Origin: Roseomonas sp.
GTDB taxonomy: Bacteria > Pseudomonadota > Alphaproteobacteria > Acetobacterales > Acetobacteraceae
DNA length: 64,000 nt
Assembly: GCA_031180725.1 (NCBI GenBank)
Contig: JAPSLO010000004.1
Coordinates: 186,001 to 250,000, forward strand
Direction: 5' to 3'
Part shown: positions 54,817-64,000 of the stretch, one piece after another
Layout: each line of letters opens with the position of its first letter
Position numbering within the stretch: position 1 is the first letter of the stretch
Position numbers and translations under genes: made by a program
The notes under the pieces: generated by a model
The model's database searches: none
What the model was told of the DNA's origin: nothing
What the model saw: the letters and a program-made list of their open reading frames with translations, nothing else

Positions 54817-55713
54817 ATGGCGATCCTCGTCGACAAGCACACCAAGGTCATGACCCAGGGCTTCACCGGAGCCCAGGGCACCTTCCACGCCAGCCAGGGC
54901 ATCGCCTACGGCACCAACTATGTGGGGGGCACCACGCCGGGCAAGGGCGGCACGATGCACCCCGAGCTGAACCTGCCGGTGTTCAACACGGTGGCCGAAT
55001 GCGTGCACGCGACCGGTGCCGATGCCTCGGTCATCTATGTGCCGGCGCCCTTCGCGGCGGATGCGATCCTGGAAGCCATCGACGCCGAGGTGCCGCTGAT
55101 CATCTGCATCACCGAGGGCATCCCGGTGATCGACATGATCAAGGTGAAGCGGGCGCTTTCCGGCTCGAAGTCGCTGCTGGTCGGGCCGAACTGCCCGGGC
55201 GTCATCACGCCGGATGCCTGCAAGATCGGCATCATGCCGGGCCATATCCACCGCCGCGGCTCGGTGGGCATCGTCTCCCGCTCCGGCACCCTCACCTATG
55301 AGGCGGTGGCCCAGACCACCGCCGCCGGGCTCGGCCAGTCGACCTGCGTGGGCATCGGCGGCGACCCGGTGAAGGGCCTGGACTTCATCGACGTGCTCGA
55401 GATGTTCCTGAAGGACGACGAGACGAAGTCCATCATCATGATCGGCGAGATCGGCGGCGAGGCCGAGGTGATCGGCGCCGAATTCCTCCGCAAGGAGAAT
55501 TTCGGCCCCGGCAAGCCGAACAAGCCGGTGGTCGGCTTCATCGCCGGCGCCACCGCCCCGCCCGGCCGTCGCATGGGCCATGCCGGCGCCGTGATCTCGG
55601 GCGGCAAGGACACGGCGGCAGCCAAGATGGAAGCCATGGCCTCCGCAGGGATCCAGGTGGCCGACAGCCCGGCCTCGCTCGGCTCCACCATGGTGAAGGC
55701 GCTCGGGCGCTGA
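54817..55713 (+). CDS. sucD: Succinyl-CoA synthetase alpha subunit
   Basis: 298 residues. CoA-binding Rossmann domain ([34 protein letters not shown]). Ligase domain with [33 protein letters not shown] and the phosphorylated His255 in [16 protein letters not shown]. It partners SucC. A 250-nt gap follows before sucA, possibly with its own promoter. Confidence 0.97.
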   Translation: MAILVDKHTKVMTQGFTGAQGTFHASQGIAYGTNYVGGTTPGKGGTMHPELNLPVFNTVAECVHATGADASVIYVPAPFAADAILEAIDAEVPLIICITEGIPVIDMIKVKRALSGSKSLLVGPNCPGVITPDACKIGIMPGHIHRRGSVGIVSRSGTLTYEAVAQTTAAGLGQSTCVGIGGDPVKGLDFIDVLEMFLKDDETKSIIMIGEIGGEAEVIGAEFLRKENFGPGKPNKPVVGFIAGATAPPGRRMGHAGAVISGGKDTAAAKMEAMASAGIQVADSPASLGSTMVKALGR

Positions 55714-55968
55714 GCCGGGACAGCGGGAAGGATCGTTAAGGCGGCGTCGGGGCGCATCTCGGACCTTCCCACCCTGCGTGGCAGGGGGTCTGCACGGATC
55801 GCGCCCCGCGCCCTATGTTATTGCACCGCCTCCGGCCCGGTATCCCTGCGCGGCACGCATGGACGGGCCGGGGGCGATCGCTTATCCGGGTCCCCCGGGC
55901 AGAGCCCGGACGGACCAAAGGGCTGAGGAAACCGGCGCGGCCAGGCCGCCGCCGCCGAGGAGGACATG

Positions 55969-58863
55969 ATGGCCGGAGTTGATATCCTCGCGAGCGCGAT
56001 GTCGGGGGCGAATGCCGCCTTCCTCGCCGACTTGTACGCGCGTTGGGTGGAGAAGCCGGACAGCGTCGATCCTTCCTTCGCCGAGCTGTTCGCGGCGCTG
56101 AACGACGAGGCCCGGGCCGTGCTGACGGACGCCACCGGCGCCAGCTGGGCCCCGCGCACTCGCGGCCGCTTCGGCCCCGACCCCGAGGCCCCCGCGCCGC
56201 AGAAGGGCGCGAAGGGCGCCCCGGCCCCCAAGGGCGGCGAGAACCTGGACAAGGCCGCCGCCCAGCGTGCGGTGCTGGATTCCATCCGCGCCCTGATGCT
56301 GATCCGCAGCTACCGCGTCCGCGGCCATCTGGAAGCGCAGCTCGACCCGCTGGGCCTGCAGAAGCCCAAGCCCCACGCCGAGCTGTCGCCGGCGACCTAC
56401 GGCTTCACCGAGGCCGACATGGACCGGCCGATCTTCCTCGACATGGTTTTGGGCAAGGAATACGCCACGCTGCGTGAGATCCTGGCCATCTGCCGCGCCA
56501 GCTACTGCGGCCCGATCGGCGTGGAGTTCATGCATATCCAGGATCCGGAGCAGAAGTCCTGGATCCAGCGCCGGATCGAGGGCGCGCCCTGGGTGAAGGC
56601 CTTCGACGGCGCGGCCAAGACCAAGATCCTGCAGCAGCTGACGGAAGCCGAGGGTTTCGAGGCTTTCTGCGCCCGCAAATATGCCACCACCAAGCGTTTC
56701 GGTCTGGAAGGCGGCGAAAGCACCATCCCGGCCCTGCAGACGGTGATCGAGACGGCTGCCGGCCTCGGCGTGAACGAGGTGGCGATCGGCATGGCCCATC
56801 GTGGCCGCCTGAACGTGCTGGTGAATGTGGTGAAGAAGCCCTTCGCCGCGGTGTTCAGCGAGTTCAAGGGCGTCTCCTCCGCGCCGGAGGACGTGCAGGG
56901 CTCGGGCGACGTGAAGTACCACCTCGGCACCTCGACCGATGTCGAGATCGGCGGCCGGACGGTGCATCTCTCGCTGCAGCCCAACCCGTCCCACCTGGAG
57001 GCGGTGGACCCGGTGGTGGTCGGCAAGGTCCGCGCACGCCAGGACATGGCGGGCGACACCAAGACGCGCCGAAGCGTCATGGGCATCACCCTGCATGGCG
57101 ATGCCGCCTTCGCCGGCCAGGGCGTGGTCTATGAGACGCTGGCGATGAGCCAGCTCATCGGCTACCGCACCGGCGGCACCATCCACATCGTCACCAACAA
57201 CCAGATCGGCTTCACCACCGTGCCGGCCCATGCCTATTCGGGCCTCTACTGCACGGATGTGGCGAAGAGCATCCAGGCGCCGATCCTGCACGTGAACGGC
57301 GACGACCCCGAGGCGGTGGTGTTCTGCGCGAAGCTCTGCGCCGAGTTCCGCATGCAGTTCGGCGCCGATGTGGTGCTGGACATCGTCTGTTATCGCCGCC
57401 ACGGCCACAACGAGACCGACGAGCCCGCCTTCACCCAGCCGGTGATGTACGGCCGGATCCGCGAGACCAGGACCACGCGGACGAAATATGCCGAGAAGCT
57501 GGCCGCCGAGGGCAGCGTTCCGGCCGAGACGTCGCAGGGCATGCTGGACGCCTTCAACGCGAAGCTGGAGGAAGCCTTCCAGGCCGCCGCCAGCTTCAAG
57601 CCGAACAAGGCCGACTGGCTGGAAGGGCACTGGGCCGGCCTGAAGGCGGTCACGGCGGGCGAGGAGGTGGAGCGCCTCCATGAGACGGCGGTCGGCCTCG
57701 ATGCGCTGCGCGAAGTGGGCGCGGCGCTGACCCGCGTGCCCTCCGATTTTGCCGTGAACCCGAAGATCGCCCGCCAGCTGGAGCAGAAGCGCCAGGCGGT
57801 CGAAGCCGGCGAGGGCATCGACTGGGCCACCGGCGAAGCGCTGGCCTTCGGCACGCTGCTGCTGGAAGGCCATCGCGTGCGGCTTTCGGGCGAGGATGTG
57901 CAGCGCGGCACCTTCAGCCACCGCCACGCCTATCTGATCGACCAGAAGACCCAGGCGGAATACATCCCGCTGAACAACATCCGCGCCGGCCAGCCGAAGT
58001 TCGAGGCCTTCAACAGCCTGCTGTCGGAATTCGGCGTCCTGGGCTTCGAATACGGCTACACCCTGGCCGATCCGCGCACGCTGGTGCTGTGGGAGGCGCA
58101 GTTCGGCGACTTCGCCAATGGCGCCCAGGTCATCATCGACCAGTTCATCAGCAGCGCCGAGACGAAGTGGCTGCGCATGTCCGGCCTGGTGATGCTGCTG
58201 CCGCATGGCTACGAAGGCCAGGGGCCGGAGCATTCCTCCGCCCGCCTCGAGCGCTACCTGCAGCTCTGCGCGGAGCGCAACATGCGGGTCGGCAACCTGA
58301 CCACGCCGGCCAACTACTTCCACGCGCTGCGCCGCCAGTTGAAGGCGAACTACCGCAAGCCGCTGGTGCTGATGACGCCGAAGTCGCTGCTGCGCCACAA
58401 GCTGGCGGTCAGCAGCCTCGCCGATTTCGGCCCCGGCAGCGCCTTCCGCTACGTGATTCCGGAGATCGACGCGATCGCGCCGGAGGAGAAGGTGAAGCGG
58501 GTCGTGCTGTGCACCGGCAAGGTCTATTACGACCTGCTGCAGGAACGCCGCGACAAGGGCGTGCAGGACGTGGCGATCGTGCGCGTGGAGCAGCTCTATC
58601 CCTTCCCGGAGAAGAGCCTGGCCGCCGCGCTGGCGCCCTACAAGAACGCCGAGGTCGTGTGGTGCCAGGAGGAGCCCGAGAACATGGGCGCCTGGTGCTT
58701 CATGGACCGCCGCATCGAGAAGGTGCTGGCGAAGATCAAGATCAAGGCGAAGCGGCCTTCCTATGTGGGCCGCGCCGAAGCAGCGAGCCCGGCCACCGGC
58801 CTCGCCAAGACCCATCAGCAGCAGCAGGAAGCCCTGGTGCGTGAAGCGCTCGGCCTGAGCTGA
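55969..58863 (+). CDS. sucA: 2-Oxoglutarate dehydrogenase E1 component
   Basis: Thiamine-diphosphate enzyme that decarboxylates 2-oxoglutarate and passes succinyl groups to E2. 964-965 residues. The N-terminal helix region is [20 protein letters not shown], then [18 protein letters not shown], the active-site [14 protein letters not shown], the ThDP/Mg motif VNGDDPEAV and [14 protein letters not shown]. The transketolase C-terminal part has [29 protein letters not shown] precedes ATG 55969 by 5 nt, so I preferred it to ATG 55966. The big antisense frame is a shadow. Confidence 0.97.
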   Translation: MAGVDILASAMSGANAAFLADLYARWVEKPDSVDPSFAELFAALNDEARAVLTDATGASWAPRTRGRFGPDPEAPAPQKGAKGAPAPKGGENLDKAAAQRAVLDSIRALMLIRSYRVRGHLEAQLDPLGLQKPKPHAELSPATYGFTEADMDRPIFLDMVLGKEYATLREILAICRASYCGPIGVEFMHIQDPEQKSWIQRRIEGAPWVKAFDGAAKTKILQQLTEAEGFEAFCARKYATTKRFGLEGGESTIPALQTVIETAAGLGVNEVAIGMAHRGRLNVLVNVVKKPFAAVFSEFKGVSSAPEDVQGSGDVKYHLGTSTDVEIGGRTVHLSLQPNPSHLEAVDPVVVGKVRARQDMAGDTKTRRSVMGITLHGDAAFAGQGVVYETLAMSQLIGYRTGGTIHIVTNNQIGFTTVPAHAYSGLYCTDVAKSIQAPILHVNGDDPEAVVFCAKLCAEFRMQFGADVVLDIVCYRRHGHNETDEPAFTQPVMYGRIRETRTTRTKYAEKLAAEGSVPAETSQGMLDAFNAKLEEAFQAAASFKPNKADWLEGHWAGLKAVTAGEEVERLHETAVGLDALREVGAALTRVPSDFAVNPKIARQLEQKRQAVEAGEGIDWATGEALAFGTLLLEGHRVRLSGEDVQRGTFSHRHAYLIDQKTQAEYIPLNNIRAGQPKFEAFNSLLSEFGVLGFEYGYTLADPRTLVLWEAQFGDFANGAQVIIDQFISSAETKWLRMSGLVMLLPHGYEGQGPEHSSARLERYLQLCAERNMRVGNLTTPANYFHALRRQLKANYRKPLVLMTPKSLLRHKLAVSSLADFGPGSAFRYVIPEIDAIAPEEKVKRVVLCTGKVYYDLLQERRDKGVQDVAIVRVEQLYPFPEKSLAAALAPYKNAEVVWCQEEPENMGAWCFMDRRIEKVLAKIKIKAKRPSYVGRAEAASPATGLAKTHQQQQEALVREALGLS

Positions 58864-58895
58864 GCGCAGCGCTCCAGAGAAGAGGCAGGACGGAA

Positions 58896-60131
58896 ATGAC
58901 GGAGATCCTGGTCCCCCCGCTCGGGGAAAGCGTGTCCAGCGCCACCGTGGCGCGCTGGCTGAAGAAGGCCGGCGAGGCGGTGGCGGCGGATGAGCCGCTG
59001 GTGGAACTCGAGACGGACAAGGTGACCGTGGAGGTCAACGCGCCGTCGGCCGGCGTGATCGAGGCGATCGCCGCTGATGAGGGCGCGGAAGTCGGCCCTG
59101 GCGCCGTGCTGGGCACCATCGGCGCTGGTAGCGGCGCCGCGCCGAAGCCTGCCGCACCGGCCGCTGCGCCCACCCCCGCCCCGGCCGCCAAGGCCGAGCC
59201 GCAGGCCCAGCCGCCGCAGGCCGCGCCCGGCCCCGTTGCCCGGCCGGGCGAGCTGCCGAACGGTCCCGCCGCAACCAAGCTGATGGCCGAGGCCGGCGTG
59301 ACTGCCGAGCAGATCGGCGCCGGCAGCGGCAAGGATGGCCGCGTGACCAAGGGCGATGTGCTGGCCTTCCTGGCCAAGCCCGCCGCCGCGCCCGCCGCAC
59401 CCGCCGCGAAGGGCCCTGCCCGCGCGCTGGAGCAGGGCGAGGAGCGCGTGAAGATGACGCGCCTGCGCCAGACCATCGCGCGCCGCCTGAAGGAAGCTCA
59501 GAACACCGCCGCCATGCTCACCACCTTCAACGAGGTGGATATGGGCGCGGTCATGGCCTTGCGCACTGAGTACAAGGATGTCTTCGAGAAGCGCCACAAC
59601 GTGAAGCTCGGCTTCATGAGCTTCTTCGTGAAGGCCTGCATCGCCGCCCTGAAGGAATTCCCCGCGGTGAACGCGGAGATCGAGGGCGACGAGATCATCT
59701 ACAAGAACTTCGTCCATATGGGCATCGCCGTCGGCGGGCCGAGCGGGCTGGTGGTGCCGGTGCTGAAGAATGCCGACCAGCTCGGCTTCGCGCAGATCGA
59801 GAAGGCGATCGGCGATTTCGGCAAGCGCGCACGTGACGGCGCGCTGAAGCTGGAGGAGCTGACCGGCGGCAGCTTCACCATCACCAATGGCGGCATCTAC
59901 GGGTCGCTGATGTCCACGCCGATCCTGAACCCGCCGCAGTCGGGCATCCTGGGCATGCACAAGATCCAGGAGCGCCCGATGGTGGTCGGCGGCAAGATCG
60001 AGATCCGCCCGATGATGTACATCGCGCTGAGCTACGACCACCGGATCGTGGACGGCAAGGAAGCGGTGAGCTTCCTGGTGCGCGTGAAGGAGAACATCGA
60101 GGATCCGCGCCGGCTGATGCTGGACATCTGA
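58896..60131 (+). CDS. sucB: 2-Oxoglutarate dehydrogenase E2 (dihydrolipoyl succinyltransferase)
   Basis: 411 residues. Lipoyl domain at 1-77 with Lys42 ([12 protein letters not shown]), Ala/Pro-rich linker (about 80-110), peripheral-subunit-binding domain ([20 protein letters not shown], 125-160) and the catalytic domain with [34 protein letters not shown] and the active site [10 protein letters not shown] (His382, Asp386). No E3 gene follows, so the lipoamide dehydrogenase gene lies elsewhere. A strong terminator begins 25 nt after the stop codon. Confidence 0.97.
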   Translation: MTEILVPPLGESVSSATVARWLKKAGEAVAADEPLVELETDKVTVEVNAPSAGVIEAIAADEGAEVGPGAVLGTIGAGSGAAPKPAAPAAAPTPAPAAKAEPQAQPPQAAPGPVARPGELPNGPAATKLMAEAGVTAEQIGAGSGKDGRVTKGDVLAFLAKPAAAPAAPAAKGPARALEQGEERVKMTRLRQTIARRLKEAQNTAAMLTTFNEVDMGAVMALRTEYKDVFEKRHNVKLGFMSFFVKACIAALKEFPAVNAEIEGDEIIYKNFVHMGIAVGGPSGLVVPVLKNADQLGFAQIEKAIGDFGKRARDGALKLEELTGGSFTITNGGIYGSLMSTPILNPPQSGILGMHKIQERPMVVGGKIEIRPMMYIALSYDHRIVDGKEAVSFLVRVKENIEDPRRLMLDI

Positions 60132-60156
60132 TCCGCCCGCGGATCGCAGAAGCGCC

Positions 60157-60189
60157 AAGGGGCGGGTCCTTCGGACCCGCCCCTTTTTT
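60157..60189 (+). terminator. Rho-independent terminator of the TCA operon
   Basis: Perfect 13-bp arms AAGGGGCGGGTCC (60157-60169) and GGACCCGCCCCTT (60173-60185), loop TTC, then TTTTTC. It closes mdh-sucCD-sucAB. Confidence 0.92.
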
Positions 60190-60263
60190 CATTACCTCCG
60201 AGGTCATCGTTCCACGGCGCCGCCTGGCCGATCCTCCCGTCAGCAGGCGAGAGGAGACAGGCC

Positions 60264-61097
60264 ATGCACCCCACCATCCGCAGCCGCGACGGCGTTGCCC
60301 TGTTCCATCGGGACTGGGGCCAGGGGCGCCCCGTGGTCTTCGTCGCCTCCTGGTCCCTGCCCTCCGATAGCTGGGCCTATCAGATGCTGGCGCTGTCCGA
60401 GGCCGGGCTCCGCTGCGTCGTCTATGACCGCCGCGGCCACGGACAATCCCAGGATCCCGGCCGCGGCTACGACTACGATACCCTGGCCGACGACCTGGCC
60501 GCGGTGATGGAGACGCTCGATCTGCGCGACGCCACGCTGGTCGGCTTCTCGATGGCATGCGGAGAGGTGGTGCGCTATCTCACGCGCCATGGCGCCGGCC
60601 GGGTGGCGGGCGCCGTGTTGATCGGCACCACCACGCCCTGCCTGATGCAGCGCTCCGACAACCCGAACGGCCTGGATCCCGCCTTCTTCGAGATCTTCCG
60701 GCGGGACTGGCTGATGCGCGACTTCCCAGGCTGGGTGGACGCCAATATGGAGCCTTTCGTCACGCCGGAAACATCAGCCGGCCTGCGCAACTGGGTGCGC
60801 GACATGGCGCTGCGCAGTTCACTGCAGGCACTTCTGGAATGCCACCGCACCCTGGCCGCGGTCGACCTGCGGGAGGAGATGCGCCGCATCACGGTGCCGA
60901 CCCTGCTGATCCATGGCGGGCGCGACGCCACCAGCCCGCTGGCCCTGACCGCGCAGCCCAGCCTGGCGCTCCTCCCGAACGGGCGCCTCTCGCTCTATGA
61001 GGACGCGCCGCACGGGCTGTTCCTCACGCACCGGGAGCGATTGAACGCGGATCTGCTGGCTTTCGCGGTCGGGGCGGCCCTGGGTACCCCGCGCTGA
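60264..61097 (+). CDS. Alpha/beta hydrolase (non-heme haloperoxidase-like)
   Basis: 277 residues. Segments are VALFHRDWGQGRPVVFVASW, VYDRRGHGQSQDP, the nucleophile elbow LVGFSMACGE, LLIHGGRDATSPL (acid) and YEDAPHGLFLTHRERL (catalytic His). Close to cofactor-free haloperoxidases/esterases, except that the elbow GFSMACGE has Ala-Cys where GFSMGGG is usual. Complete triad. It starts at ATG 60264 after a purine-rich site. Confidence 0.85.
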   Translation: MHPTIRSRDGVALFHRDWGQGRPVVFVASWSLPSDSWAYQMLALSEAGLRCVVYDRRGHGQSQDPGRGYDYDTLADDLAAVMETLDLRDATLVGFSMACGEVVRYLTRHGAGRVAGAVLIGTTTPCLMQRSDNPNGLDPAFFEIFRRDWLMRDFPGWVDANMEPFVTPETSAGLRNWVRDMALRSSLQALLECHRTLAAVDLREEMRRITVPTLLIHGGRDATSPLALTAQPSLALLPNGRLSLYEDAPHGLFLTHRERLNADLLAFAVGAALGTPR

Positions 61098-61148
61098 CGA
61101 TCCGGCGCGCCGGCCCTATGCTGCCGCTCCGCTGCGGAGGACGGCCCC

Positions 61149-62237
61149 ATGCATCGCCGCGACATCACCTTCGGCGCCACGCTCGGGCTCGGCGCGACGC
61201 TCATCGGGGGAGGTAAGCCCATGGCCCAGCCGGCGGATCTGCTCGCGCGCCTGCCCGTGGGCGCGATCACCGATGTGCCGGGGGTGAAGGTCGGGCATTT
61301 CACGGATTCGCGCCGCCCGACCGGCTGCACCGCCATCCTGGTCGAGGACGGCGCGGTCGCCGGCGCCGATGTGCGCGGCGCCGCCCCCGGCACGCGGGAG
61401 ACGGATCTGCTCGACCCCTCCAACTTGGTGGAGCGGGTGCATGCAGTGATGCTCTCCGGCGGCAGCGCCTTCGGGCTGGATGCCGCCACGGGCGCCATGC
61501 GCTGGCTGGAGGAGAAGGGCATCGGCTTTCCCGCCGGGCCAGCCCGCGTACCCATCGTGCCGGCGGCCATCCTCTTCGACCTCGGCCTGGGCGACCACCG
61601 CATCCGCCCCGATGCCGATGCCGGCTACGCCGCCTCTGCCGCGGCGGGCGACCAGCCGCCGGAGGAAGGCTCGGTGGGCGCAGGCGCCGGCGCGACGGTG
61701 GGCAAGCTGTTCGGCCTGGCGCGCGGCATGAAGGGCGGCATCGGCACCGCTGCCGTGAAGGTCGGGCGCGTCACGGTGGGCGCGATCGTGGCGGTGAACG
61801 CGGTCGGCGATGTGGTGGACCCCGGCAGCGGGGCGGTGCTGGCCGGCGCGCGCGATGCGCCGGATGGCCGTCAGCGCATCAATGCCGCGGCCACTATCCT
61901 GCGCGGCGAATTGCCGCCGGCGATGCAGGCCGGCATGGCGACCACGATCGGCGTGGTGGCCACCGATGCGCAATTGACCAAGCCACAGGCGCGCCGCCTG
62001 GCGCAGGTGGCGCATGACGGGCTGGCCCGCACCATCAATCCCGTCCACACCATGTCGGATGGCGACACGCTCTTCGCGCTCGCCACCGGCAAGTCCGGCC
62101 TGCCCGGTCACATGACGGTGCTGTCCGTCATGGCCGCGGAGGCCGTGGCGGCCGCCGTGCTGCGTGCCGTCCTCAAGGCCCGCACGGTCTCCGGCCCCGG
62201 CGTGCCGCCGCTGCCCACGGCCGCGGAACTCGGCTGA
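61149..62237 (+). CDS. P1-family (DmpA-like) peptidase
   Basis: 362 residues. N-terminal RRDITFGATLGLGATLIGG may be an export signal. The family core is AITDVPGVKVGHFTD, CTAILVEDGAVAGADVRGAAPGT, VHAVMLSGGSAFGLDAATGAM, GSVGAGAGATVGK and the self-processing/nucleophile segment MATTIGVVATDA. The family makes N-terminal-nucleophile aminopeptidases and beta-peptidyl aminopeptidases. The substrate cannot be inferred. Confidence 0.87.
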   Translation: MHRRDITFGATLGLGATLIGGGKPMAQPADLLARLPVGAITDVPGVKVGHFTDSRRPTGCTAILVEDGAVAGADVRGAAPGTRETDLLDPSNLVERVHAVMLSGGSAFGLDAATGAMRWLEEKGIGFPAGPARVPIVPAAILFDLGLGDHRIRPDADAGYAASAAAGDQPPEEGSVGAGAGATVGKLFGLARGMKGGIGTAAVKVGRVTVGAIVAVNAVGDVVDPGSGAVLAGARDAPDGRQRINAAATILRGELPPAMQAGMATTIGVVATDAQLTKPQARRLAQVAHDGLARTINPVHTMSDGDTLFALATGKSGLPGHMTVLSVMAAEAVAAAVLRAVLKARTVSGPGVPPLPTAAELG

Positions 62238-62315
62238 CAGCACACGGAATCCAGAATGGCTGGGCGGCACAGGACCGGTTAGCCTCCTCCGCAACGATAT
62301 GGGGAGGACCGATCC

Positions 62316-63374
62316 ATGCGCCTGCTGCGCCGCGCAGCCCTGCTGCTGGCCCTGTCACTGTTCACCCTGCCTGCGCTGGCCCAGGCGCCCGCCTATCCCA
62401 CGCCGCGGGAGGCGGTCTGGATCGCGCGCGACTTCCGTTTCCACACCGGCCAATCGCTGCCGGAGGTGAAGCTGGCCTACACCACCATCGGCGAGCCCAG
62501 CGGCATCCCCGTGCTGGTGCTGCACGGCACAGCCGGCAGCGCGCGCAGCCTGCTGACGCCCGCCTTCGCCGGGCAGCTTTTCGGCCCGGGCCAGCCGCTG
62601 GATGCACGCACCTACTACATCATCATCCCCGATGCGCTGGGCGCGGGGAACTCCAGCAAGCCTTCGGACGGCCTGCGCGCCAGCTTCCCGCGCTACAACT
62701 ACCACGACATGGTGCTGGCGCAGCACCGGTTGCTGACGGAAGGCCTCGGCATCCGTCATCTGCGCCTGGTGCTGGGCAATTCCATGGGCGGGATGATGGC
62801 CTGGGTCTGGGCCACCACCTATCCGGACATGATGGATGCCATTGTGCCGATGGCCGCCCAACCCACCGCCATGGCCGCGCGCAACTGGATGCTGCGTCGC
62901 CTGATGATCGAGACGGTCCGGCGCGACCCTGCCTATCGCGAGGGGAACTACACCGAGCAGCCGCCCTCTCTGGGCCTGGCGAATGTCGTCTATGCCACGG
63001 CCACCAATGGCGGCACGCTGAACATCACCGCCATGGCACCGACGCGTGCCGCCGCGGATCGCATCGTGGAACAGCGCCTGGCCGCGCCGCCGCCGCGCGA
63101 CGCCAATGACTTCATCTGGCAATGGGATTCCTCGCGGGACTACGACCCGGAACCGCTGCTGGACCGCGTGAAGGCGCGCGTGCTGGCGATCAACGCCGCC
63201 GATGATGAACGCAATCCACCCGAGACGGGCTTGATGGAACGCGCCCTGGCACGCGTGCCGAATGCGCGCCTCTTCCTCATCCCTGCCAGCGCCGAGACCA
63301 TCGGCCACGGCACCACCGGCAATGCGCGCTTCTGGGCCGAGGAGCTGCGCGCCTTCCTGCGCGGGCTGGAATAG
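62316..63374 (+). CDS. Secreted alpha/beta hydrolase, MetX-like
   Basis: 352 residues. A signal sequence LRRAALLLALSLFTLPALAQ is followed by a homoserine-acetyltransferase-like hydrolase: KLAYTTIGEPSGIPVLVLHG, YYIIIPDALGAGNSSKPSDG, GNSMGGMMAWVWATTYPDMM (nucleophile Ser) and IPASAETIGHGTTGNA (catalytic His). The export signal argues against homoserine acetylation, which is cytoplasmic; esterase-type activity is more likely. It stands alone. Confidence 0.82.
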   Translation: MRLLRRAALLLALSLFTLPALAQAPAYPTPREAVWIARDFRFHTGQSLPEVKLAYTTIGEPSGIPVLVLHGTAGSARSLLTPAFAGQLFGPGQPLDARTYYIIIPDALGAGNSSKPSDGLRASFPRYNYHDMVLAQHRLLTEGLGIRHLRLVLGNSMGGMMAWVWATTYPDMMDAIVPMAAQPTAMAARNWMLRRLMIETVRRDPAYREGNYTEQPPSLGLANVVYATATNGGTLNITAMAPTRAAADRIVEQRLAAPPPRDANDFIWQWDSSRDYDPEPLLDRVKARVLAINAADDERNPPETGLMERALARVPNARLFLIPASAETIGHGTTGNARFWAEELRAFLRGLE

Positions 63375-63419
63375 CGCGCGCCTGCCACGCCCGCCCTTCG
63401 GCGCGGAAGACGGGCGTGG

Positions 63420-64000
63420 CTACCCGATGCTGAGGTTCTGCAGCTGCTCCTCCAGCTCCTGGAAACTCGGCATGCAATGGGTGGGGGCCATCTTGCGCCC
63501 GGTCTCCACGGCCACCTGCGGCGCGTTGCCGTGCAGATGCGCCACCAGCACGGCACGGATCACCTCGTAGTATTTGGCGTCTTCCTCGACGATGCCCTTC
63601 AGTCGCGTGGCCAGCGGGCCCATCAGCCCATAGGCCAGCAGCACGCCCAGGAAGGTGCCCACCAGCGCGCCGCCGATCATCTTGCCCAGCACCGCTGGTG
63701 GCTGGTCGATGGAGCCCATGGTCTTGATCACGCCCAGCACCGCCGCGACGATCCCCAGCGCCGGCAGCGCATCCGCCACATTCTGGATGGCGTGAGAGGG
63801 GTGCATCTCCTCGTCCTTGATCTTCTTCAGCTCCCGCGCCATCACGTCCTCGATCTGGTGCGGGTCGTCGGCATTCATGCCGATCATGCGCAGGTAGTCG
63901 CAGATCATCGCCACCGCGTGATGGTCCGCGGCGATCTTCGGGAATCTCTGGAAGGCGGGGCTTTCCGCCGGGCGCTCGATATGCGCTTCCAGCGCCATCG
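63420..64000 (-). CDS. motA: Flagellar stator protein MotA (5' end cut by window edge)
   Basis: The C-terminal part of MotA is present; the start lies beyond position 64000. Visible segments are ADHHAVAMICDYLRMIGMNA, PSHAIQNVADALPALGIVAAVLGVIKTM (third helix with the functional Pro), GGALVGTFLGVLLAYGLMGPLA (fourth helix) and the cytoplasmic tail. With MotB it forms the proton-driven torque unit. The Met codon at 63998 is internal, not the start. Confidence 0.92.
   Translation of the reverse strand, partial: MALEAHIERPAESPAFQRFPKIAADHHAVAMICDYLRMIGMNADDPHQIEDVMARELKKIKDEEMHPSHAIQNVADALPALGIVAAVLGVIKTMGSIDQPPAVLGKMIGGALVGTFLGVLLAYGLMGPLATRLKGIVEEDAKYYEVIRAVLVAHLHGNAPQVAVETGRKMAPTHCMPSFQELEEQLQNLSIG

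Noticed and set aside
55882-58815. 977-residue open frame on the minus strand
   Set aside because: Antisense of sucA, which is complete and conserved. The shadow has no family motif.

Overview
The window is 64 kb of very GC-rich alphaproteobacterial chromosome. Gene content and order suggest an aerobic member of the Acetobacteraceae, Roseomonas-like. The signs are dciA-dsbA-smc and priA-fsa-DUF484-xerC gene blocks, a cyanide-insensitive type bd oxidase, a Bug-type solute receptor, MotA, and a mdh-sucCD-sucAB TCA operon. Most of it is housekeeping. I see no tRNA, rRNA, CRISPR array, insertion sequence or prophage. The genus is an inference from style and content, not from a marker gene.

Layout. 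1-6.6 kb: ETF-ubiquinone oxidoreductase (3' end cut), a cysteine-free family-4-like uracil-DNA glycosylase, a soluble lytic transglycosylase, NhaA and a VOC protein. 6.7-14.6 kb: dciA, a DsbA-like gene and a very large smc on the minus strand, then mutY (broken by one extra C) and bioY on the plus strand. 14.9-17.8 kb: cyanide-insensitive type bd oxidase with a 31-residue third subunit, then a Pmp3-like stress peptide whose Shine-Dalgarno lies inside a perfect hairpin. 17.9-24.8 kb: methyltransferase, APS/PAPS reductase, priA, fsa, DUF484, xerC and a small secreted basic protein. 24.8-25.5 kb: non-coding, with a plus-strand terminator and a candidate minus-strand small RNA. 25.5-33.7 kb: a minus-strand operon for a membrane complex related to hydrogenase-4/complex I, lacking the NiFe site and a ferredoxin subunit, with a VOC gene and a 77-residue gene set inside it. 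33.9-40.2 kb: TRAP permease genes, aldo/keto reductase, a secreted protein, MltA, a Tim44-domain protein and a histidine phosphatase. 40.3-46.3 kb: the least ordinary part, with a glutamic-peptidase-like protein, a PAP2/haloperoxidase-like protein with a (GNT)11 N-terminus, a winged-helix/TPR regulator, and a divergent three-gene operon made of a 75-residue peptide with four 9-residue repeats, a DUF6065-like protein and a DMT exporter. 46.4-52.5 kb: glycosyltransferase, ZapE, a secreted protein, a Bug receptor coupled to a YrdC-domain protein, and a GNAT. 52.6-60.2 kb: mdh-sucC-sucD-sucA-sucB ending in a strong terminator. 60.3-64 kb: two alpha/beta hydrolases, a P1-family peptidase and a 5'-truncated motA.

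The best candidate for an undescribed system is 44361-46299. A short peptide with a leader-like N-terminus and four RFGAGMQ-containing repeats is followed at 17 nt by a DUF6065-like gene, which overlaps a DMT transporter gene by ATGA. That arrangement resembles precursor, modifying protein and exporter, but the RiPP reading is inference. Other strong observations are the two mirrored sets of four 90-residue repeats in the SMC arms, the hairpin over the Pmp3 start, the small RNA candidate, and the NiFe-less hydrogenase-4-like operon.
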